Assembly (NCBI GenBank): GCA_003247185.1
Contig: QKAV01000051.1
Coordinates: forward strand, 1-56,309
From: Crocinitomicaceae bacterium
GTDB taxonomy: Bacteria; Bacteroidota; Bacteroidia; Flavobacteriales_D; Crocinitomicaceae
DNA length: 56,309 nt
Direction of reading: 5' to 3'
Below the pieces are notes generated by a model. The model was not told the DNA's origin, ran no database searches, and saw nothing but the letters and a program-made list of their open reading frames with translations. The position numbers and the translations under genes are program-made. This document shows positions 49,475-56,309 of this stretch, piece by piece. Positions within the stretch are counted from its first letter, which is position 1, and every line of letters begins with the position of its first letter.

Positions 49475-49510
49475 GAAGGCCTCCTGTATACAGGGGGCTT
49501 TCTTATTTTT
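49475..49510 (+). terminator. Rho-independent terminator after ctaD
   Basis: GCCTCCTG-TATA-CAGGGGGC hairpin (one G-U pair) followed by a T-rich tract. Confidence 0.8.
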
Positions 49511-49526
49511 GTAATATACAAGCAGT

Positions 49527-50543
49527 TTGGAAGATTCATTTGACTATAGAGACGAGGCTGAAAAGCAAACGGATATTGATAAGGTCCTTAGGCCAAAGTC
49601 ATTGTCAGATTTCGCAGGTCAGGCCAAGGTGACGGAAAACCTCCAGATTTTCGTAAGAGCTGCTATGCTCCGTAATGAGCCACTGGATCACGTCTTACTA
49701 CATGGTCCTCCGGGGCTTGGAAAAACGACTTTGGCGAACATTATAGCAAATGAGCTTGGAGTGGATTGTAAGATCACAAGCGGGCCTGTTTTGGATAAAC
49801 CTGGGGATCTTGCGGGCCTGTTAACAGGATTACAGGTCGGAGATGTCTTGTTCATAGATGAGATTCATCGTATGAGTCCGGTAATTGAGGAATACCTCTA
49901 TTCTGCAATGGAAGATTACCAGATAGACATTATGATTGACTCGGGCCCCAATGCCAGATCGGTGCAGATTGCTTTAAATCCGTTTACATTAATCGGTGCT
50001 ACTACCCGATCCGGATTGTTAACATCGCCTTTAAGAGCAAGATTTGGAATCAATTCACGGTTAGAATATTATGATTCCAAAACATTAACGCTGATTGTTG
50101 AACGTTCGGCAGGGTTGCTAAATATTCCGATTACAGAAGAAGCTGCTTTTCAGATTGCCGGTAGAAGTAGAGGAACCCCACGTGTGGCCAATGCTTTATT
50201 GCGTCGTGTGCGGGACTTTGCTCAGATAAAAGGTGATGGTACAATAACTCTGGATATAACGAATCATGCACTGGAAGCCCTAAATGTTGATCAGTACGGG
50301 TTGGATGAAATGGACAATAAAATCCTTATAACGATTATTGATAAGTTTAAAGGAGGACCGGTAGGATTAAACAACGTTGCTACAGCAATCGGAGAGAACG
50401 CAGGTACACTGGAAGAAGTATATGAACCATTTCTTATTCAGGAAGGGTTTTTGATGCGTACGCCAAGAGGTAGGCAAGCTACGGAAAAGGCGTACAAGCA
50501 CTTGAATAAAGACAGAGGATTCACACAGGGAGGCCTGTTTTGA
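49527..50543 (+). CDS. ruvB: Holliday junction DNA helicase RuvB
   Basis: [72 protein letters not shown] start. Confidence 0.97.
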   Translation: MEDSFDYRDEAEKQTDIDKVLRPKSLSDFAGQAKVTENLQIFVRAAMLRNEPLDHVLLHGPPGLGKTTLANIIANELGVDCKITSGPVLDKPGDLAGLLTGLQVGDVLFIDEIHRMSPVIEEYLYSAMEDYQIDIMIDSGPNARSVQIALNPFTLIGATTRSGLLTSPLRARFGINSRLEYYDSKTLTLIVERSAGLLNIPITEEAAFQIAGRSRGTPRVANALLRRVRDFAQIKGDGTITLDITNHALEALNVDQYGLDEMDNKILITIIDKFKGGPVGLNNVATAIGENAGTLEEVYEPFLIQEGFLMRTPRGRQATEKAYKHLNKDRGFTQGGLF

Positions 50544-51487
50544 TGCAAGCGAACAGGACATATAAGGAACTAATACAACGAAGAGCCAATGAACTTGGCT
50601 TTTTTTATTGCGGATTCGCAAAGGCGGACCACCTGGATGAGGAAGCCCCTCGTCTGGAAAAATGGTTAAAAAGTGAAATGCATGGAAAAATGCAGTACAT
50701 GGAAAACCATTTCGATAAGCGTCTTGATCCCCGTTTACTTGTACCGGGAGCAAAAACAGTCATTTCATTATTGTTAAATTACTTTCCTAAGGAGACACAA
50801 ACTAACGATAGCTACAAAATTTCGAAATATGCCTACGGAAAGGATTATCACCTGGTGATCAAAGAGAAATTGTTCGCGCTGTTCGATACTATCCGGGATG
50901 AAATTGGCGATGTCAACGGACGTGTATTCGTCGATTCCGCACCTGTAATGGATAAGGCGTGGGCAAAACGGTCTGGATTGGGCTGGATGGGTAAAAATGC
51001 GAATTTGATTCATCCGAAAACGGGTTCATTTTTCTTCATTGCTGAAATTATCCTTGATCTTGAGTTGGAACCGGATGGTCCGATGAAGGACTATTGCGGT
51101 ACCTGCACACGTTGCATCGATGCCTGTCCTACGGAAGCTATAGTTCAGCCTTATCTTGTGGATGGGTCAAAGTGTATCTCCTATCTGACAATTGAATTAA
51201 AGGACCAGCTTATTCCTGGCGCGTTTAAGAATGAAATGGATAATTGGATCTTTGGGTGTGATGTATGCCAGGATGTATGTCCGTGGAATCGTTTTTCGAA
51301 GCCACACGCAATTCCTGAATTTGATCCGCACAGAAGTCTGATGTCACTTACGAAAAACGATTGGGAAGAATTAACAGAAGAATTATTTCAGGAATTGTTC
51401 AGAAATTCAGCCGTAAAGAGGACGAAATACCCCGGATTGAAAAGAAACATTAATTTTTTAACAAAAAAGGATAATTCTGCATTCTGA
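50540..51487 (+). CDS. queG: Epoxyqueuosine reductase
   Basis: [59 protein letters not shown] overlap with ruvB. Confidence 0.95.
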   Translation: MMQANRTYKELIQRRANELGFFYCGFAKADHLDEEAPRLEKWLKSEMHGKMQYMENHFDKRLDPRLLVPGAKTVISLLLNYFPKETQTNDSYKISKYAYGKDYHLVIKEKLFALFDTIRDEIGDVNGRVFVDSAPVMDKAWAKRSGLGWMGKNANLIHPKTGSFFFIAEIILDLELEPDGPMKDYCGTCTRCIDACPTEAIVQPYLVDGSKCISYLTIELKDQLIPGAFKNEMDNWIFGCDVCQDVCPWNRFSKPHAIPEFDPHRSLMSLTKNDWEELTEELFQELFRNSAVKRTKYPGLKRNINFLTKKDNSAF

Positions 51488-51540
51488 TTTGTCTGAACCA
51501 TACATTCTTTCTAAATTCCGACAAATTTAACTTACTTACT

Positions 51541-53157
51541 ATGCCAGATCAGGGAAATCCAGGTGCCATTTCATACAGTATGACACCTTATACCGGTTCA
51601 TGGACAAAAGCCGAAGCAGGCCATTTGTTACATCGAACAATGTTTGGAGCCACTAATCAGCAGATACTTGACGCCGTTGCCAATGGGATGGATGCTACCG
51701 TCACAGCTTTGATGCAGGTACCCGCAATAGGTGATCCTTTAGCTTTTGATTCCAATGAAACGATTGTGCCTTTCGGATCTACATGGGTAAACGCGGTATA
51801 TCCTGCGAATACCACAGATGCGCAAACGGTGGAAAATGCCAGGGTGATGTCATTGGGAGGCTGGATTATGGAACGTCTGAATCAGGAGTCACTTTCCGTA
51901 GCAGAGAAGATGTGCCTGTTTTGGCAAAATCATTTTGCTGCAACTGCAGTTTCGGATTCGAGAGCCACTTACGATTATCACATGCTGATCAGACAACATG
52001 CGCTTGGTAATTTTAAGCAACTCGTAAAAGACATTACGATTAATCCGACTATGCTACTTTTCTTAAACGGTGCTACAAATAACGTTTTTAGTCCGAATGA
52101 GAATTACGCGCGGGAGTTTCTGGAGTTATTTACAATAGGAAAAGGCCCGCAAATTGGTCCGGGAGATTATACGAATTACACGGAAGAAGATGTTGCCGCT
52201 GCAGCTAAAATATTTACAGGCTATTATGTAGATGGTCTGCGTTCATCTACAGCTACGTCGGTAACTGCGGTGTACAATGGGATTTTGCATGACACGTCAA
52301 CGAAAACAATGTCTGCTCATTTCGGAAATGCAGTTATACCGAATAATGACGGGAACGAATATCAGGATTTAGTAGATGTTGTTTTTCTGCAAGACGAATG
52401 TGCTTACTTCATTTGTAGAAAACTCTATAAGTACTTCGTGAATTACGACCTGACATCTGCGGTTGAGACAAACGTCATCACAGAAATGGCAAACACCATG
52501 ATTGCGAACAACTATGATGTGTTGCCCGTTTTGGATATGCTTTTCAGAAGCCAGCACTTCTACGACATATCTGTAAGGGGAGCCATTATTCGAAGTCCGT
52601 TGGATGCCTATTTTGCAATATTTAATTCAACAGAGTCGACAGCAAATTATACCCTGGATACAAACATGATGATGATGCTCAACATCTATTGGTTGGCAGA
52701 GTCCTCAGGTCAGGCTTACGCCACTCCTCCTGCAGTTGCTGGTTGGCCGGCGTATTATCAGGAGCCATCCTATTATAAAATGTGGGTGAATGCGTCAACC
52801 TTGAAATTGCGTTTCGATGCTGCGACATTTGTAACAATACTGACAGGTATTCCTGTGAATGGGGAATTTTTCAAGGTCAATGCTCTGGGCTTCCTTGATA
52901 ATTTATCTGCTCCAGCTACTGCTGCGACGGTGATTGATGATATTGCGGATATTTTTACACCGAAAGGAATTTCTGCGACACAAAAACTCATATTGAAGTC
53001 GGTTTTAACCGGAGGTCAACCGGATACCGTTTGGGCCTCTGAGTATAACAACTACATTAATAATCCGGGAAATACAACGTATTCCGACCCGGTTAGAACC
53101 CATGTTGAACAAGTGCTTTACCGTGTATTCCAAATGCCGGAATTCCACGTTATGTAA
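51541..53157 (+). CDS. DUF1800 domain-containing protein
   Basis: WTKAEAGHLLHRTMFGAT, FWQNHFA, NENYAREFLELFTIG, FICRKLYKYFV, PPAVAGWPAYYQEPSYY. No N-terminal hydrophobic segment. Confidence 0.92.
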   Translation: MPDQGNPGAISYSMTPYTGSWTKAEAGHLLHRTMFGATNQQILDAVANGMDATVTALMQVPAIGDPLAFDSNETIVPFGSTWVNAVYPANTTDAQTVENARVMSLGGWIMERLNQESLSVAEKMCLFWQNHFAATAVSDSRATYDYHMLIRQHALGNFKQLVKDITINPTMLLFLNGATNNVFSPNENYAREFLELFTIGKGPQIGPGDYTNYTEEDVAAAAKIFTGYYVDGLRSSTATSVTAVYNGILHDTSTKTMSAHFGNAVIPNNDGNEYQDLVDVVFLQDECAYFICRKLYKYFVNYDLTSAVETNVITEMANTMIANNYDVLPVLDMLFRSQHFYDISVRGAIIRSPLDAYFAIFNSTESTANYTLDTNMMMMLNIYWLAESSGQAYATPPAVAGWPAYYQEPSYYKMWVNASTLKLRFDAATFVTILTGIPVNGEFFKVNALGFLDNLSAPATAATVIDDIADIFTPKGISATQKLILKSVLTGGQPDTVWASEYNNYINNPGNTTYSDPVRTHVEQVLYRVFQMPEFHVM

Positions 53158-53175
53158 TCCCTAAACTGAAGTAAA

Positions 53176-54720
53176 ATGAAAAGAAGAGATTTTGTTAAAA
53201 ATATAGCAATAGCTTCAGCAGGGACACCGATCTTGTTGAACAATATCAAAATGCAGTCACTAGGAAAGAAACTATTTGACGTTCCTAAGTCTGCAGAAGA
53301 CAGAGTGTTGGTAATCATTCGTCTGAATGGCGGAAACGATGGACTGAATACAGTGATCCCTCGTGATCAGTACTCGAACTTATCGGTTCAGAGAAACAAT
53401 ATCCTGATCCCGGAAACATCCGTCTTACCATTGACGGCGGAAGTAGGGCTGCATCCGGTTATGACAGGGATGCAGGGAATTTACAATGATGGGAAGTTAT
53501 CCGTGATTCAGAATGTAGGTTATCCTGAGCAGAACAGATCACATTTCCGTTCCATGGATATCTGGACATCAGGATTGATCGATAATGACCCAACGACCGG
53601 ATGGTTAGGGCGCTATTTTCAGGATTATAATCCAAACTACCCGGATGGTTATCCCAATTCAACTTATCCGGATCCTTTTGCGATTAGTATGGGATATGAA
53701 GTGTCAACTACCTGTCAGGGTATTTTGGCCAATTTCAGCCATGCTGTAAGCAATCCGTTTGACAATTATAACCTGCTTACGAGTGGTGCGGTAAATGACG
53801 GAACCTATTATGGTGATCAGGTTGAGTACCTGGCCAACTTAATTGATCAGGCTAATGGATATGGTGCAGAAATCAATGCAGCGGCCAATGCCGGGAACAC
53901 ACTCGCAACGTACCCTTCAACAACATTGGGTCAGCAGTTACAGTATGTAGCTCAAATGATTTCCGGTGGACTGAAAACAAAGGTTTACATTTTAAATGTT
54001 GGAGGTTTTGATACACATGATGCACAGGTAACAAGTACGGACACAACAACGGGAACTCATGCGAATTTGCTTCAAACTGTTTCTGATGCAGTAGCTGCGT
54101 TCCAGAACGACCTGCAGTTGCTGGGGATAGAAAACCGTGTAGCAGGGATGACTTTTTCTGAATTTGGACGTCAGGTAGCATCAAACGGAAGTAGAGGTAC
54201 GGATCACGGAGATGCGGCGCCATTGTTCTTATTTGGAACATGTATAGAAGGTGGTATTGTAGGAGCTAACCCTACGATAGGAAGTACAGTAGTAGATCAG
54301 GCCGGAGTTCCGATGGAATTCGATTTCAGAGATATCTATGCTTCTATTCTGAAAGACTGGTTTGGAGTAGACACTACAACTATTCAGTCATTCTTTGAAC
54401 ATACGGTTACTTACTACAATGTACTTGGTGCTTGTAATCTTGGAGTGGAAGAGAAATCACTTGCGAAAGATGAAGCCATTCTTTACCCGAATCCATGTAG
54501 TAACAGTTCAACGATCAGATTTAAATCAGATGATGAATGGGTTCGAATTGATATTTTCGATTTTTCAGGAAGAAACGTGGGTACGATCTGCGATTCGAAT
54601 CTTACTCCTGGAAGTCATGATATCTTCTTCGAGACAAGAGATTTCCAGCAAGGAGAGTATGTAGTTCAGATTCTCAAGAAGTCAGGAAATGTTCAGACGA
54701 AGTTGATTAAAGTGAGATAA
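53176..54720 (+). CDS. DUF1501 domain-containing protein with Tat-like N-terminus and T9SS type A sorting domain
   Basis: MKRRDFVKNIAIASAGTPILLNN; VLVIIRLNGGNDGLNTVIP; FSEFGRQVASNGSRGTDHGDAAPLFLFG; C-terminal AILYPNPCSNSSTIRFKSDDEWVRIDIFDFSGRNV...GEYVVQILKKSGNVQTKLIKVR. Confidence 0.93.
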   Translation: MKRRDFVKNIAIASAGTPILLNNIKMQSLGKKLFDVPKSAEDRVLVIIRLNGGNDGLNTVIPRDQYSNLSVQRNNILIPETSVLPLTAEVGLHPVMTGMQGIYNDGKLSVIQNVGYPEQNRSHFRSMDIWTSGLIDNDPTTGWLGRYFQDYNPNYPDGYPNSTYPDPFAISMGYEVSTTCQGILANFSHAVSNPFDNYNLLTSGAVNDGTYYGDQVEYLANLIDQANGYGAEINAAANAGNTLATYPSTTLGQQLQYVAQMISGGLKTKVYILNVGGFDTHDAQVTSTDTTTGTHANLLQTVSDAVAAFQNDLQLLGIENRVAGMTFSEFGRQVASNGSRGTDHGDAAPLFLFGTCIEGGIVGANPTIGSTVVDQAGVPMEFDFRDIYASILKDWFGVDTTTIQSFFEHTVTYYNVLGACNLGVEEKSLAKDEAILYPNPCSNSSTIRFKSDDEWVRIDIFDFSGRNVGTICDSNLTPGSHDIFFETRDFQQGEYVVQILKKSGNVQTKLIKVR

Positions 54721-54721
54721 T

Positions 54722-54752
54722 AAAAAAGGGAGCTAAAACAGCTCCCTTTTTT
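54722..54752. terminator. Bidirectional Rho-independent terminator
   Basis: AAAAAAGGGAGCT-AAAAC-AGCTCCCTTTTTTT between convergent genes. Confidence 0.9.
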
Positions 54753-54769
54753 TATCTGTAAATTTTCTT

Positions 54770-55438
54770 TTACTCCTGACCTTCAAAACTATTCATCAAT
54801 TCTTCAGTTGTCGTCTCTGTATATCCTTCAGGGATTTTCATGTCGAACAAACTCTTGTCTTTGATTTTTTTGTCGAATTCAATAGCTGTCATAGTCATTA
54901 CCATATCGTTAGCAAGAACTTCCATTGCTAAAGGGAATCCTGGGATTCGCTTATTCAACATCGTTTGCCCCTCTTTATTGATAGTTACTTTGTCAGTTAC
55001 CCAAAACACACTCTCATTTCCTTCGCTATCAGTAACGATTGCTTTTTTACAGGTGTAACCGAGGATGTCTTTTGTTTCATCTGTAACAGTTACTTCAAAA
55101 TCTTCTTCTACTTCCGGTTGATCTTCATTTTCTTCAAACTTCCCTCTTACAGCAGATTCCCCCATCATACCACTCATTAAGGTCAATGTTTCTTTTTTAG
55201 TAGCATCACTGATGATTGTTGTCGTCATTAATGATCCCATTGACATTTCCGTTCTTGATTTGTCATCTTTGAAATAGATCTCCATAGTAGATCCTTGCAT
55301 CATTGCAATTCCCATTGCCATTTCCGGATTGTCAGATGTCATGTCTATAGTATATTTTACATGTCCTTCTGATACTTGTGCCGATAATGATAGTGTTGTC
55401 AGAACAGCAACTACCAAACTTAAAAATTGTCTTTTCAT
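54770..55438 (-). CDS. DUF4412-like exported protein
   Basis: Signal peptide MKRQFLSLVVAVLTTLSLSAQ; EGHVKYTIDMTSDNPEM..., ILGYTCKKAIV. Start set at MKRQFL. Confidence 0.7.
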   Translation of the reverse strand: MKRQFLSLVVAVLTTLSLSAQVSEGHVKYTIDMTSDNPEMAMGIAMMQGSTMEIYFKDDKSRTEMSMGSLMTTTIISDATKKETLTLMSGMMGESAVRGKFEENEDQPEVEEDFEVTVTDETKDILGYTCKKAIVTDSEGNESVFWVTDKVTINKEGQTMLNKRIPGFPLAMEVLANDMVMTMTAIEFDKKIKDKSLFDMKIPEGYTETTTEELMNSFEGQE

Positions 55439-55555
55439 TTTTTTACAGTTAAATCTGCCACCAAGGTACAATAAAAGTGCCACAATTCTCGTCGAAAATT
55501 GTCGGGTGCCGAATTTTAAAGAAGATCGGATTTGTTTACTTATAAATGGTGTTGG

Positions 55556-56309
55556 TTATCCTCCGGTGAACCACTTTACAAGATCATTTCCATTTGCATA
55601 GATGACCAAAGAAAGGATCAGGAAGAAACCAATATACTGTGCGTATTCCAATACTTTCTGAGGTGCTTCCTTGCCAGTAATGATTTCATATAATAAGAAC
55701 ACTACATGTCCGCCATCCAGTGCAGGGATTGGCAAAATGTTCATGAAGGCCAGAATGATCGAGATAAGTGCTGTATTCATCCAAAAGATTTCCCAATTCC
55801 ATGCAGAAGGGAACATGTTTCCAAGCGATCCGAATCCTCCCATCGAACCAACTCCCTTTTTGGTGAAAAGGAATTTCATCTGACTGGCATAATCACTCAG
55901 TGTTTGATAGCCTTTGCGGATTCCACGGCCAATACTCTCACCAAAGGAATATTTGATCGTTTTAATCTTATCGAAATCGATCGGCTTTTTGTTCACAGGA
56001 GCAAATCCAATGCTCCCAAGATTGCTAACCTGGGTTTTAATCTCAACCTGTTTCCCTGAACGTTCAACAATCAGATCAATCTTTTTTCCTTTGTTGTGAT
56101 ACAGATTTCCAACAATTTCCTCAAAGAACTCCACTTTCGTTCCTGCAACTTCAATAATCTTATCTCCCTCTTCCAATCCTGCTTTCAGAGTAGGGTAGGC
56201 ATCCAAAAGAGCCGTGGTTTCATTTCCGGCAACAGGAAGTTCCATTTTTTCCTTCCCACGTTGAATCTTAATAACAAATTCCTGCTGCTTTCGCAAAGCA
56301 TCCGTGTCC
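55556..56309 (-). CDS. rseP: RIP metalloprotease RseP (N-terminus beyond window edge)
   Basis: PDZ region and NILPIPALDGGHVVFLLYEIITGK; frame stays open to the right edge (codons before the ORF-track TTG read D-T-D-A). Confidence 0.9.
   Translation of the reverse strand, partial: DTDALRKQQEFVIKIQRGKEKMELPVAGNETTALLDAYPTLKAGLEEGDKIIEVAGTKVEFFEEIVGNLYHNKGKKIDLIVERSGKQVEIKTQVSNLGSIGFAPVNKKPIDFDKIKTIKYSFGESIGRGIRKGYQTLSDYASQMKFLFTKKGVGSMGGFGSLGNMFPSAWNWEIFWMNTALISIILAFMNILPIPALDGGHVVFLLYEIITGKEAPQKVLEYAQYIGFFLILSLVIYANGNDLVKWFTGG

Noticed and set aside
50540-51487. QueG adjacent to ruvB as an unusual linkage
   Set aside because: This order downstream of cytochrome oxidase is, to my knowledge, common in Flavobacteriia.

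Overview
The window is a Bacteroidota chromosome segment, probably of the Flavobacteriales/Crocinitomicaceae type (inferred from gene content, T9SS signals and TAnnTTTG promoters). I support 41 CDS and found no tRNA, rRNA, CRISPR array or transposon. Main blocks: (1) a T9SS surface-protein locus on the minus strand (two giant type-B-CTD repeat proteins plus an edge-truncated PorP/SprF); (2) housekeeping genes (gcdH-like, DUF4271-hemD, sirtuin, malic enzyme-ruvA-sprA, GNAT, phoH); (3) a minus-strand set of three poorly characterised envelope proteins (DUF4836-like, a single-TM protein, a lipoprotein); (4) RidA/methyltransferase/2-hydroxyacid dehydrogenase/O-antigen-ligase-like/S41 protease/rnpA/SPOR; (5) a complete Alternative Complex III operon (actABCDEF) followed by cytochrome c oxidase subunits II and I, then ruvB-queG; (6) a DUF1800/DUF1501 pair in which the DUF1501 protein has both a Tat-like signal and a T9SS sorting domain; (7) a DUF4412 protein and a truncated RseP. 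The most notable unlisted signal is an 18-bp element (17/18 identical) at the same spacing (23 bp) upstream of the -7 boxes of both giant surface-protein genes, accompanied by leader hairpins. All calls come from reading the sequence and supplied translations; no database search was run.
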